A stretch of DNA of 64,000 nucleotides from Sediminispirochaeta sp964394395 (GCA_964394395.1 CAYMWV010000002.1:1-64000), one strand, 5' to 3'; numbered from the stretch's first letter, positions 17,501 through 25,093 are shown. The notes: generated by a model not told the origin, from the letters alone. Numbers and translations: made by a program.

Positions 17501-17591
17501 TACTGAAAGTACCGAAGAGCAGCAGGGTCACCATAAGAATATTGATCAGTACAGGGTGCCGGACGGAAAATCTGCCGATATTCATTCCCAC
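14514..17591 (-). CDS. RND efflux pump inner-membrane subunit (AcrB/HAE1-like)
   Basis: A 1025-residue, 12-helix resistance-nodulation-division transporter with two large periplasmic loops, driven by the proton gradient. It begins GRFSVRHPVLINILMVTLL and carries duplicated halves. In helix 4 the usual Asp-Asp relay pair reads VVDHAIVIIEN, so the second Asp is His, a notable change. It overlaps the adaptor gene by ten bases (17582-17591), forming a two-gene operon; no TolC-like outer membrane gene adjoins. The substrate cannot be told from the sequence. Confidence 0.92.
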   Translation of the reverse strand: MGMNIGRFSVRHPVLINILMVTLLLFGTFSILRMPKEQFSEVPFYWVNIITPYPGVSAEDVEKTVTVPMEDQFTDIESLKRISSVTSEGLSLVRVEFDDGINDETFKRLFQESQTRVSGLDLPEGTLSPSVDDFSAADFLPVIEVVISGSADFETLNRTALELEEEIGDIRDVSTVDVVGTRDRQLFIDVNRTKIESLGVSIDEIVRAIRGRSVTIPGGTLVSGSREYLLRTVGELSGSEEFRKVIVRRSSAGSGLVHVGDLATVSEGFDPDGTTARFNGDRSVSLRISKVSGGDSLGVTEGVRELVESYRKQLPAGTELDLINDSTVQIRRSISILVDNFLFGFILLIAILLFFLGFRNALIIGVGLPVTFAMTFIILEYLGETVNTNTLFGLVLVLGLVVDHAIVIIENSYRLEQEGLSKIDAAVEGTNQVVFPVIAATATTVAAFLPLMILPGTIGKFLRVIPLVVSVALIVSTFEALVFLPVHFAEWSGKAKERAAGFFDRLRRGYRKLLEKVFRHRYLAAIGFSMITIGSFALVTTVQQDLFSAEDFTLFYIEIELPPGSPIEKTDQVVSRFEEKLLPLVGGGEVSALSSSIGFLSGGNGNTKSSNVAEIVVDLLEQDEGRNRSIPQIIQEVEGLCSTIPGAESVRYRKATNGPPVGSPLSFRLQGDNYNQLARASGEIRRKLAEYPELYNIDDDVDSGTPELQIRVNEEAAARYGLSVLSVGSYIRSSFDGVVATTIFRNNESIDVVVRFGAENRAAVDSFLQLSIPTPDGRLVPFTSVASVSESGGISSIKRVDGKREVTITSEAYNEERVRDINSQIEAYFQSDLAPQYPGAELKVGGEFAELAELLFQILRIFLIGVFLIYVILGTQFNSYAQPFLILFSIPFAFVGVVLFLVITGTPFSTTVLYAGVALAGIAVNDSIVLISFINELKEKNYAPEHAVLEAATLRLRPIMLTTITTIAGLLPTALGIGGASVVWGPMAGTIIFGLIFSTATALLIIPCVYGIWDDGNRKRRERKH

Positions 17592-18652
17592 TCCCCGCTT
17601 TCGCCGATAATCGTGGAGATCACCGGATCCCCATCAGATAGGAGGGATGTTCCGCTCATAATCACCCTCTCTCCCTCCTCTAATCCGGAAAGTACCACCC
17701 TCCGGTTTCCCAGACTCCGGCCGGTTTCTACCCCTTGCAGCCGAGCGGTCCCTTCCGCATCCACCATAACAAAAGTTTCACCATCCTGCTGGATGAGAGC
17801 GCCCGAGGGCAGAAGAAGCGCCTCTTCCTGTCGGGCCGGAGCAATGGAGGCGAGGGCGGTCATCCCGCTTTTTACCTTCCCCTCGCAGCGGTTCTCCCAC
17901 TGCACCACCACCGCAAAGCTCCCGGTGGCGGGGTCACTCCCGGCAGCCAGGGCGGAGACTTCTCCAGGAAAGAGCTCATCCCCGCAGGCCGCAGGGATCC
18001 GTACCGAAGTGGCTGCCCCCGGTTGGATCAGCGAAACCAGCTGCTCCCCCACTCCGGCGGTGATCTGCAGCTCTTCCAGGTTAACCACCCCGGCAATCCG
18101 GGTACCCTGGCCGATAAAATTCCCCCGGGCCACCGCATCGCCAATAAAGGAGATAAACCCATCAATAGGAGCTACGATAGAGCAATCTTCATAAGCCTTA
18201 ACAACACTTCGGTATCGCGCTTCCGCCCCCGCTGCAGCGCTTTGACTCCGGGCAAGCTCCGCCCGGGATACCCCGCCGCCCCGGAAGAGCTCCTCCTTTG
18301 TAGCCTGATCAATCCTGGCGATCTCCAGCTGCTGCTGCGCCTGCTCCATATTGAGCCGTGCCACCGTGTCGTCCACCTGAACCAGCACATCCCCAGCCTC
18401 AACAGCCCCCCCCAGCCGCAGGGAGAGCTCCTTGATAGTACCCACTGTTTCGGAGACCACCACCGCCTCTTCAACTCCCCGGACCGTACCGGTAATTTCT
18501 ACGCTATCCCAGAGCATCCCCCGGGTAATGGTTACAGCTTCTACAGGAAGAGATTCATTTTCTTGCGCATCTGTGGAAACTACTCCATTTCCATCCCCGG
18601 ACCCGCAGGCAGAAAGGATAAAAGAGAGCAGGATAAGAACAATCGGTTTCAT
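17582..18652 (-). CDS. RND periplasmic adaptor lipoprotein
   Basis: A 356-residue membrane fusion protein that links the RND pump to an outer membrane channel. The N-terminus is a lipoprotein signal (ILLSFILSACGS, lipobox Cys near residue 16). A lipoyl/barrel-sandwich half follows (VSETVGTIKELSLRLGGAVEAGDVL), then a helical hairpin (about 95-145), a return lipoyl half (IVAPIDGFIS) and beta-barrel regions. The ATG has AAGGAG seven bases upstream. It is the first gene of the operon with the pump. Confidence 0.9.
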   Translation of the reverse strand: MKPIVLILLSFILSACGSGDGNGVVSTDAQENESLPVEAVTITRGMLWDSVEITGTVRGVEEAVVVSETVGTIKELSLRLGGAVEAGDVLVQVDDTVARLNMEQAQQQLEIARIDQATKEELFRGGGVSRAELARSQSAAAGAEARYRSVVKAYEDCSIVAPIDGFISFIGDAVARGNFIGQGTRIAGVVNLEELQITAGVGEQLVSLIQPGAATSVRIPAACGDELFPGEVSALAAGSDPATGSFAVVVQWENRCEGKVKSGMTALASIAPARQEEALLLPSGALIQQDGETFVMVDAEGTARLQGVETGRSLGNRRVVLSGLEEGERVIMSGTSLLSDGDPVISTIIGESGEWE

Positions 18653-18677
18653 TGGTAATCTCCTTTTTAATGGTTAC

Positions 18678-18706
18678 AGAATAATCATTTTTTTCAGGGA
18701 TAGCAA
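18678..18706 (-). promoter_or_regulatory. Promoter of RND operon
   Basis: On the minus strand TTGCTA (plus 18701-18706), 17 bp, TATTCT (plus 18678-18683), about 25 bases before the adaptor ATG. Confidence 0.55.
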
Positions 18707-18766
18707 TTTCAAAGCGGTATATTTTCCTAGCAAAAAGAAGGGCAAAAGAGCTGGGGACGAAAAAAA

Positions 18767-18795
18767 TTGACCTCATCGGAAAAGAGAACTACACT
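18767..18795 (+). promoter_or_regulatory. Promoter of 18861 gene
   Basis: TTGACC (18767-18772), 17 bp, TACACT (18790-18795). Just downstream TTAGCTATA occurs twice (18795-18803 and 18806-18814), a possible operator. Confidence 0.5.
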
Positions 18796-18860
18796 TAGCT
18801 ATATGATTAGCTATACTATTCCAACCAAGATGCAATACAAAAACGATCGGGGGTAAGCTT

Positions 18861-19478
18861 ATGTGGGAGGATCTAAGAGTTTCTGCGATGATGACGGCGG
18901 TAAACTCCAGCCAGAGTACGGACCAGCCCCGGTTCTGTCAAATAGCTCACAACAGGGATCGGGGTCCCAGCTGGTCGGGTATCATGGGCTATGTTTTCGA
19001 CCATGGGGGGGAGAAGAGAGGACTCTATCAGAGTGCCCACTTCGCCGCTCAGCTGCCCCACAGCTACAAGGAGGGGAGTCCCATCCAACCCCATGTGCAC
19101 ATCTCCTGTATCCCCGGCGATGAGGCTGCGCCGGGGCAGAAGCTGCTTTTGGAGTTCGAGTACACCTGGTTGAACCTGGGGGAAGGAGCAGCCGAGGGCT
19201 CAAAGATCATCACCATGAACTACACCATCACGGAAAAGGATCTGCACCAGGAGCACCGGCTTGTCAGTTTTGGCATGATTGAGAAACCCGACGCCACAAT
19301 CAGTTCCATGCTCTCCTGCCGTTTTTCCCGGATAACCTGGTCTCCCCGGTGGGAAACAAAACAGTGGGAAGCAGCTGGAGTGGAAAACGACTCCTTCCTC
19401 GGGGGGATGCTCTTTCTGGAATTCGATTTTCACTTCCAGAAGGATGGGGAGGGGAGCAGGGAAATTTACGGGAAGTAA
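18861..19478 (+). CDS. Phage-structural-like protein of unknown function
   Basis: A 205-residue protein without signal peptide or membrane segment. The middle, from AAQLPHSYKEGSPIQPHVHI to LLLEFEYTWLNLGE, matches by eye a beta-rich module found in phage and metagenome tail-fibre-like proteins (order: YKEG, PHxH, EYTW). The end reads FLEFDFHFQKDGEGSREIYGK. No other phage gene is nearby, so it is either a lone cargo gene or a relic. It has its own promoter and a weak G-rich ribosome site. The function is not known. Confidence 0.6.
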   Translation: MWEDLRVSAMMTAVNSSQSTDQPRFCQIAHNRDRGPSWSGIMGYVFDHGGEKRGLYQSAHFAAQLPHSYKEGSPIQPHVHISCIPGDEAAPGQKLLLEFEYTWLNLGEGAAEGSKIITMNYTITEKDLHQEHRLVSFGMIEKPDATISSMLSCRFSRITWSPRWETKQWEAAGVENDSFLGGMLFLEFDFHFQKDGEGSREIYGK

Positions 19479-19506
19479 AATGGCAAACTAAGAGCGCCCA
19501 CCACCG

Positions 19507-19521
19507 GCGGCCCCCGGCCGC
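19507..19521. repeat. GC hairpin between convergent genes
   Basis: GCGGCC-CCC-GGCCGC is a perfect 6-bp stem in the 98-bp space between convergent genes. On the plus strand a GTTTTTG stretch follows about 30 bases later; a terminator role is possible but not typical. Confidence 0.35.
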
Positions 19522-19576
19522 TGCCCCCCACCCCCGGGCCCCTGTGTCAAGATAGTTTTTGCCTGAGAAGGAAAGA

Positions 19577-20332
19577 TCAGCCTTTCAAAACCTCAGAAGT
19601 TTTTTGTTCTTTTCCCTTTTTTTTATACTTATACAACCCCCCCCCACCCCCACCCCCAGGGGTGAAAAAAAACTTCCTTCCCCCCCCGCCATAATCAAGG
19701 TCCTCCGCCCCCCCGGCGGAGCGGTAGCGCTCAAGCAGCGTTTCCATGTTTTGGATCGACTCCCGGCATTTGGCAATGTAATCTGCAATCCCCTCGCCCT
19801 CGGTACCCAGTATCCCCTGCTCTGCGAGCACCATCTCTAAGAGGTCGAGATTACCCTTCAAGCTGGTCAGGGGCTGGGTAAGCTCGTGGCTGGCAGTGAG
19901 GGCCATAGCTAAAACGGTATTGGTCTTTTCCAGCTCCAGAATCCTTCTCCGGTTACGTTTCAACTCCACCTGTAACTGAATCCGGGCAAGCACCTCCTCC
20001 TGCCGCAGGGGCTTTGCGATGTAGTCCACCGCCCCCAGCTGGAAGGCTTTCACCTTACTATCCACATCATCCAGGGCAGAAAGAAAGATAACCGGGATAT
20101 CCGATGTGGTCGGTTTTTCCTTCAAGGCTTTACACACCCCGAAGCCGTTCCCGCCGGGCATCATGATATCAAGAAGAATGATATCAGGAACGATCTCCTC
20201 CGCTAAAGCCTTTCCATGTTCACCATCCTGGCTGACGAATACCTTACAGCCCCGGGACTCTAAAAGATCATAGAGAAGGGCCAGATTGCTTGGAGTATCA
20301 TCAATGATCAATACCTTTGTCGGTTGTTCCAT
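19577..20332 (-). CDS. Receiver plus histidine-phosphotransfer-type HisKA, no ATPase
   Basis: A 251-residue protein: receiver (about 5-120; DD near 11, acceptor Asp in IILLDIMMPGG near 57, Lys in IAKPL) followed by a HisKA-like helix pair containing ASHELTQPLTSLKGN near residue 151. No HATPase domain follows, so it likely acts as a phosphotransfer intermediate for the kinase gene upstream, which it overlaps by 32 bases. The last 40 residues (from DYGGGG on) are glycine- and lysine-rich low complexity encoded by long G runs; family members usually stop near DYG-x-G-x-K-x-F, so the end may be altered by a homopolymer frameshift, real or from sequencing. Confidence 0.82.
   Translation of the reverse strand: MEQPTKVLIIDDTPSNLALLYDLLESRGCKVFVSQDGEHGKALAEEIVPDIILLDIMMPGGNGFGVCKALKEKPTTSDIPVIFLSALDDVDSKVKAFQLGAVDYIAKPLRQEEVLARIQLQVELKRNRRRILELEKTNTVLAMALTASHELTQPLTSLKGNLDLLEMVLAEQGILGTEGEGIADYIAKCRESIQNMETLLERYRSAGGAEDLDYGGGGRKFFFTPGGGGGGGLYKYKKKGKEQKTSEVLKG
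19637..19687 (-). other. G-run cluster, G-quadruplex candidate
   Basis: On the minus (coding) strand the order is eight G (plus 19680-19687), then after an interval GGGGG-T-GGGGG-T and nine G (plus 19637-19657). The latter can form four G-runs and so a quadruplex. It lies in the tail of the receiver gene and is a likely frameshift hotspot. Confidence 0.7.
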
Positions 20333-22385
20333 CTCTACCCCCGGAGGAATCTATCTGCTTCTCCAATTCTCTCTTTATCCTGTTGACCCGGAACTTTCGG
20401 GCCAGGGAGCTGTAGTGGGTAATAAATCCCTCATATCCAGTATCGGCATATTTGTCCAGGAACTCCAGAAAGCTTCCCATATCGCCGCTATCAATGGCCT
20501 TTTTCAAGGAAAGCAGAAGCGGCTTGGGGGGCACATTTTTCCTATACGGTTTCTCTTCAGTCGCCACCGCTTCCTGCCCTTCACCTTCCATTTCCGCAAG
20601 TTCCTCCCGCCGGGGACTTCCCAAAGGGAGAGTAAGGCGAAAGGTTGCCCCCTGGGGACCTCCTTGAGGGTTTTCCAGTAAGTCAAGGGTCCCGCCCATC
20701 TCTTCAGCCAGCGTTTTACTGATATAGAGCCCCAAACCCATTCCTTCCACCTGCTTCGACTGCTCTTCCCCCCGGGTGTAGGGGAGAAAGATCTTGCTTC
20801 GCAGTTCCCGATCGATACCAGGGCCGGTGTCGGAAACGGTGACGATCAGAACCCTATCCCCTTTCCCGGCCCCTTCTCCTCCACCATGGCCGGGGGTGTT
20901 GCAGGAGAGGGAGAGGGTAAGAGAGCCTTTCCCGGTGTACTTCAAGGCGTTTGAGAGGAGATTGTGCAGGATCCGGCGGATCCACTTTTCATCACCCAAA
21001 GGGAACCGGGGCAGACCGGGAGTCAGGTGGACGAAAAAGGAGAGCCCCTTCTCGTCCGCAGCGATTCGAAATCCAATGGCGATCTCCCGGATCATATTTC
21101 TCAGATCAAAAACCCGCCCCTGGCTCTTTAGCTGTTTCGATCCAATCTTCGCAAAATCGATAACATCGTTAAGGAGGTTCAGGAGGTAGTTGCTGTTATC
21201 CACAATGGATTCGGCGATTCGACGCTGTTTCTCTCCCAGACCAGGATCGCCATGGAGCATCCCCCCGTAGCCGATGATGCTGTTCAAGGGGGTGCGAAGA
21301 TCATGCCCCATCCCGGCCAGAAAGCGATCCTTCGCCATATCAGCCTCCTTCATCGCCTCCCTGGTTCGCAAATCGTGAACAATGACCACCATCCCGGCCA
21401 GATCTCCCGACCGGTCAAAGATGGAAGAGCTGCTGAGCTGAACAGGAATCCCCAGGAACCGGCTCTCCAGAACCAAAAAACCTTCCTGGATCGCTCCCTG
21501 GAAGAAACTGCCGGGGGAATCCTTTCGAATCGATTCAGGTAAGAGGGTATCCAGCTCCTTCCCAAGCATCTGCTGCTTCTTCAGGGGGATGATCTCCGGC
21601 AGCCGCTCATTTATCTGCTGCACCCGGCCAAAGATATCCACCAGGAGCACCCCGTCCAGCATCCCCTTCATGATATGTTCCGCCGCTATCTCCGGACTAA
21701 GCTCCAGCAATCTGTACCGGGTAGTGGCGTACCATCCCGCCAGTACCACCAGGACCAGGGCGGTAGGCGCCATGGCAGGGAGGCGCAATCCCAGGATGGA
21801 GGGCAAAAAGTTGAGGGAGTTAATAAGCAGCAGGGTAAAAACAAGAGCCGCCAGAATCAGCTCCGCCTGTTTTTGAAACCGGAGGATCATCGTCTTCCTT
21901 CTCCAGGATAGAAGAACAAAAGCCCCAAGCAGCAGGGAAGAGATCTGATAGGTGAGATAAAAGAGGTACCAGAAGCTTCCTACTGCATGAAGCTCCACAG
22001 TACCTAAGCCCTCACCCACCACCATCTCCTTTACAATGAGCTGCCCTGTATAGTTGCGGTAGAGGGAGATCGCCCCAAGAAGGTAAAAGAAGATGATGCC
22101 CTTACGAAGCGGGAAGTGTCGATCCGCCAAAACAAGAAAAAAGTGAAGCACAATGGCCGGCAGGAAAGACCACGCCGGAGTGATAAGGCGGTACCAGAAC
22201 CAGGCACTTTCAAGGTCCCCAGCGGGATAGATGAAGGTGTAGCCGAAACACCAGAATGCAATTGAAAAGGCGAAAAGAAAGAAGAGCCACCCCTTCAGGG
22301 TCCGACTGTTTCTCCGAAGCCCGTCAATCCCAGTGAAGAGGGCTAAGAGAAATCCGGTCCATGAAGCTAGGGAGAGAGGGTTCAT
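20301..22385 (-). CDS. Membrane sensor histidine kinase (7TM-type input)
   Basis: A 694-residue kinase. Residues 1-225 hold about seven hydrophobic segments resembling the 7TM/histidine-kinase N-terminal region, then a PAS domain (about 235-345), HisKA with GMGHDLRTPLNSIIGY near residue 360, and HATPase_c with DTGPGI and GMGLGLYISKTLAEEMGG. The C-terminal 60 residues form a small helical module. It lies five bases downstream of the DRTGG ATPase gene and overlaps the receiver-HisKA gene, so the three form one operon and probably one relay. Confidence 0.88.
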   Translation of the reverse strand: MNPLSLASWTGFLLALFTGIDGLRRNSRTLKGWLFFLFAFSIAFWCFGYTFIYPAGDLESAWFWYRLITPAWSFLPAIVLHFFLVLADRHFPLRKGIIFFYLLGAISLYRNYTGQLIVKEMVVGEGLGTVELHAVGSFWYLFYLTYQISSLLLGAFVLLSWRRKTMILRFQKQAELILAALVFTLLLINSLNFLPSILGLRLPAMAPTALVLVVLAGWYATTRYRLLELSPEIAAEHIMKGMLDGVLLVDIFGRVQQINERLPEIIPLKKQQMLGKELDTLLPESIRKDSPGSFFQGAIQEGFLVLESRFLGIPVQLSSSSIFDRSGDLAGMVVIVHDLRTREAMKEADMAKDRFLAGMGHDLRTPLNSIIGYGGMLHGDPGLGEKQRRIAESIVDNSNYLLNLLNDVIDFAKIGSKQLKSQGRVFDLRNMIREIAIGFRIAADEKGLSFFVHLTPGLPRFPLGDEKWIRRILHNLLSNALKYTGKGSLTLSLSCNTPGHGGGEGAGKGDRVLIVTVSDTGPGIDRELRSKIFLPYTRGEEQSKQVEGMGLGLYISKTLAEEMGGTLDLLENPQGGPQGATFRLTLPLGSPRREELAEMEGEGQEAVATEEKPYRKNVPPKPLLLSLKKAIDSGDMGSFLEFLDKYADTGYEGFITHYSSLARKFRVNRIKRELEKQIDSSGGRDGTTDKGIDH

Positions 22386-22390
22386 GATCC

Positions 22391-23551
22391 TTAACCGAGA
22401 AAGATGTTACCAAACTTCTCGAAGTCAAAATACTCCTCAAAAAGCTTGCAGATAGTCCGGTATTTTGGCGTATCATAGAGCTGCAGCTTGGTGTTCTCGA
22501 AAACATCAAGGACATTTTGCTCCGTGCTGGCCGTATCATTTTCCACCAGCAGGGTGGGAACCCCGGAATCTTCCAGAAGCTTGCGGATATCCGGATCCAG
22601 GGTCACATCTTCCCGGCAGGTCATGATGATCCCTCCCATGTGGGGAGAGAGTCTCTTGTTATGCTCGATAATTCTTTTGACCCGCTCGGTAGAACCAGAA
22701 CCGATAATGATCAAATCCCCGGAGCCGACGTAACGGTTCAGGTCCAGGTATTCGGTCCTGAGACTGATGATCCTGATGTTGCGGCAGGGGATGTGCCAGT
22801 TGTCCGCCTCAGGATCTCCCACCGCCTCGGCTCCTTTAAACCTGCGCCGAATAAAATCCATGGAGGGTTTGGGCAGATCTTCCATGATGGGCAGGTAACC
22901 GAATACCCTGAGCTTATCAGGGAAATCCGGGTAGGTTCGCTGCAAGACCTCTTCGGTGAGGTATTTTTTTGACTGTTCGATCTTGTTGGGCAGCACCTTG
23001 TTGAAGATAATCCCCTTCACCCGGTTCCTCTTGTACATAAAATAGGATAGATCAACCTCCAGCTGATCCAGGGCCTTGCCGATTCCTCCTCCGGAAAGGA
23101 AAATAATATCCGCCCCAATCAGGTTACCAACCTCGGCGTTGGATAGCCCCACAATGCCCCCCACTCCGGGGTGTCCTGTCCCCTCCGCCACCACCACCTC
23201 TTTATCCGACAGGTGAGCCATGGCCTTCATAATATTCTCCCGCAGCTCCACAGTGATCTGATCCCGGTCAGGATTTGCCAGAAACGCTTTGGTAAACCCC
23301 GAACCAAGCTGCACCGGAGAGGCAAACTCCATCTCCATGTCCCGCAGACCGGTGAAAGCCTCAATGATCTTGACATCCTTATCCACAGTAATGCCGCTGT
23401 CCAGCTCCACCAGCTCCTGTCCTACCGGTTTGATGTAGCCAATTTTCTCCGGGGGATAGATCTTCTTAAGCAGGCTGATAAGGCCAAGACTGGTAACCGT
23501 TTTCCCCGCATGCTGCCTGAAACCGGTGATATAGATCATTTTGGGTGCCAT
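22391..23551 (-). CDS. BioD-like P-loop ATPase with DRTGG-type domain
   Basis: A 386-residue soluble protein. The N-terminal half is a dethiobiotin-synthetase/CobQ-like P-loop fold with a Walker-A-like GFRQHAGKT near residue 10 and VVAEGTGHPGVGG; the C-terminal half (about 255-370) resembles the DRTGG domain found in phosphotransacetylase N-termini. Such proteins are thought to be nucleotide-responsive regulators. The ATG at 23551 has AAAGGAG six bases upstream. It heads an operon with a sensor kinase and a receiver, suggesting that it modulates that signalling pathway. The reaction, if any, is unknown. Confidence 0.8.
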   Translation of the reverse strand: MAPKMIYITGFRQHAGKTVTSLGLISLLKKIYPPEKIGYIKPVGQELVELDSGITVDKDVKIIEAFTGLRDMEMEFASPVQLGSGFTKAFLANPDRDQITVELRENIMKAMAHLSDKEVVVAEGTGHPGVGGIVGLSNAEVGNLIGADIIFLSGGGIGKALDQLEVDLSYFMYKRNRVKGIIFNKVLPNKIEQSKKYLTEEVLQRTYPDFPDKLRVFGYLPIMEDLPKPSMDFIRRRFKGAEAVGDPEADNWHIPCRNIRIISLRTEYLDLNRYVGSGDLIIIGSGSTERVKRIIEHNKRLSPHMGGIIMTCREDVTLDPDIRKLLEDSGVPTLLVENDTASTEQNVLDVFENTKLQLYDTPKYRTICKLFEEYFDFEKFGNIFLG

Positions 23552-23597
23552 AGGCTCTCCTTTGCTTCACTTGATATATAGGCCGAGGCCTGATAAC

Positions 23598-23626
23598 AGG
23601 ATAGGCTATCGAGAGAGAAAAGTAAA
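23598..23626 (-). promoter_or_regulatory. Possible promoter of DRTGG-kinase operon
   Basis: On the minus strand TTTACT (plus 23621-23626), 17 bp, TATCCT (plus 23598-23603). Confidence 0.4.
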
Positions 23627-23725
23627 ACCGCCCCAAATCTAATCCATATTTGAGTGTTATCTGTTTTTAGCTTCGGCAGTTTACTTCTCGGAAAAGCAGG
23701 CTTATTAAAGTAGGCTTATAATGGG

Positions 23726-23749
23726 CGGGCAATTTCATGAGATTGCCCG
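23726..23749. repeat. Hairpin upstream of accessory ATPase
   Basis: CGGGCAAT and ATTGCCCG form a perfect 8-bp stem with an 8-nt loop. A TATAAT (23717-23722) sits just before it, so the hairpin would lie at the very start of a transcript; the -35 for that box is weak. Confidence 0.5.
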
Positions 23750-23779
23750 TCGTTAAACCGTTTACACCCAGTCAAAACC

Positions 23780-23815
23780 ATGTTACCATTTAGTATGTTA
23801 CCAATTAGTAACATA
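23780..23815. promoter_or_regulatory. Operator-like repeats before ATPase gene
   Basis: ATGTTACCA occurs at 23780-23788 and 23795-23803, and TATGTTAC (23794-23801) is mirrored by GTAACATA (23808-23815), giving a perfect 8-bp inverted repeat. The array ends 14 bases before the ATG at 23830. A repressor site is the simplest reading; the binding protein is unknown. Confidence 0.55.
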
Positions 23816-23829
23816 CCCAGAGGTATCAT

Positions 23830-24972
23830 ATGAACTCTCCCTTTCAGTTCGGCAAAACGGTAAGCGGAAAATCCTTTACAGACCGCAAAGAACAGATGAA
23901 ATACCTGTCGGATAACCTCTTAAGTGAAATATCCACCATTATCATATCACCCCGCCGGTGGGGCAAGTCCTCCCTGGTCAATAAATGCATGGAGGACATC
24001 TTCGGCGCAAAGAAAAATTACCGAATTGTAATGATAGATCTCTTCAGAATACGCAGTGAAGAAGAATTTCTGCAAGCCTATGCGACCGAAACAGTAAAAT
24101 GCTCATCAGGTAACATTGAAGGGGCCGTGGGATTGGTAAAACATGTATTTACATCGATTATTCCAAAGATTACCTTCTCTGCCGATTCGGTCAACGATCT
24201 GTCACTAAGCTTCGATATGAGGGAGTTACAGAAAAGCCGGGCAGATATACTTGATCTGCCTGAACGAATTGCCCGCAGGAAAAAAATCAAAATAATCGTA
24301 TGCATTGATGAATTCCAAAATATGCAAAGTTATAGAGATTCGGATCTGCTGAAGAAGGAGCTCCGTTCAGTCTGGCAGAACCACGAGCATGTTACCTATT
24401 GCCTCTACGGCAGCAAGCGCCACATGATGAGCGATATATTCAACAATACTGAAAGCCCTCTTTACAGGTTTGGATCGATCTTGTTTCTTGACAAGATTGA
24501 GAAAAGATACTGGCTATCCTATATATCCGAAGCCTATAGAGAGACTGGGAAAAAAATTGATGCTGGTCTTTGTGCGGACATCGCAGATTCCATGCGTAAT
24601 CACCCCTTCTATGTTCAGCAGCTGTCACATATTGTATGGAATTTAACCGATAAAAAGGTAGACTCCGGTATCCTGACATCCGCGAAAAGCCTCATTGTTG
24701 ATATGAACAGGCCCTTTTTCGTGAGAGAATACGAAGCCTTAAGCAGCAGACAGATTAATCTTTTAAAAGCAATCTGCTCAGGGGAACGGCACTTGAACTC
24801 CGAAGAGGTGCTTCGAGAATACAGATTAGGCACTTCAGCCAATGTAAGCAAGAACAAAAAAGCGCTTGAAGAACAGGATATAATTGACCTCACCCATGGG
24901 ATGGCTTCGTTCATCGATCCTGTCTTCGAACTGTGGTTCCGCCAGGAAATCCACGGCAGCATGGCGACATAA
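23830..24972 (+). CDS. AAA/STAND-like P-loop ATPase
   Basis: A 380-residue ATPase of the type called archaeal-ATPase or DUF234-like. Walker A is SPRRWGKSSLV near residue 43; the Walker B/DEFQ signature is IIVCIDEFQNM near residue 163; a sensor-like YGSKRHMM follows. The C-terminus has a winged-helix-like part (SSRQINLLKAICSGERHLNSEEVL). The ATG has GAGG seven bases upstream. It stands alone with an operator-like array upstream and an IS-end-like 14-mer three bases after its stop, so it looks like an acquired gene. The biological role is not known; related proteins occur in mobile and defence-rich regions. Confidence 0.75.
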   Translation: MNSPFQFGKTVSGKSFTDRKEQMKYLSDNLLSEISTIIISPRRWGKSSLVNKCMEDIFGAKKNYRIVMIDLFRIRSEEEFLQAYATETVKCSSGNIEGAVGLVKHVFTSIIPKITFSADSVNDLSLSFDMRELQKSRADILDLPERIARRKKIKIIVCIDEFQNMQSYRDSDLLKKELRSVWQNHEHVTYCLYGSKRHMMSDIFNNTESPLYRFGSILFLDKIEKRYWLSYISEAYRETGKKIDAGLCADIADSMRNHPFYVQQLSHIVWNLTDKKVDSGILTSAKSLIVDMNRPFFVREYEALSSRQINLLKAICSGERHLNSEEVLREYRLGTSANVSKNKKALEEQDIIDLTHGMASFIDPVFELWFRQEIHGSMAT

Positions 24973-24974
24973 TT

Positions 24975-24988
24975 GAGGCTGTCCCGCA
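24975..24988. repeat. Repeated 14-mer (copy 2), IS-end-like
   Basis: GAGGCTGTCCCGCA, 13/14 identical to 6836-6849, begins just after the ATPase stop. Confidence 0.3.
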
Positions 24989-25038
24989 CCTCCGGTCTTT
25001 TCTTCGACGACGTAGAACCAATGGGGTCACCGGTGAGC

Positions 25039-25068
25039 AAGAAACCGCCCGGGTGATCAACCGGGCGG
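25039..25068 (-). terminator. Intrinsic terminator of gdhA
   Basis: CCGCCCGG and CCGGGCGG form a perfect 8-bp stem with an 8-nt loop; on the minus strand it is followed by TTTCTT. It lies 26 bp after the gdhA stop. Confidence 0.75.
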
Positions 25069-25093
25069 CGCAGAAATCGTAACGCCAGGAGGC

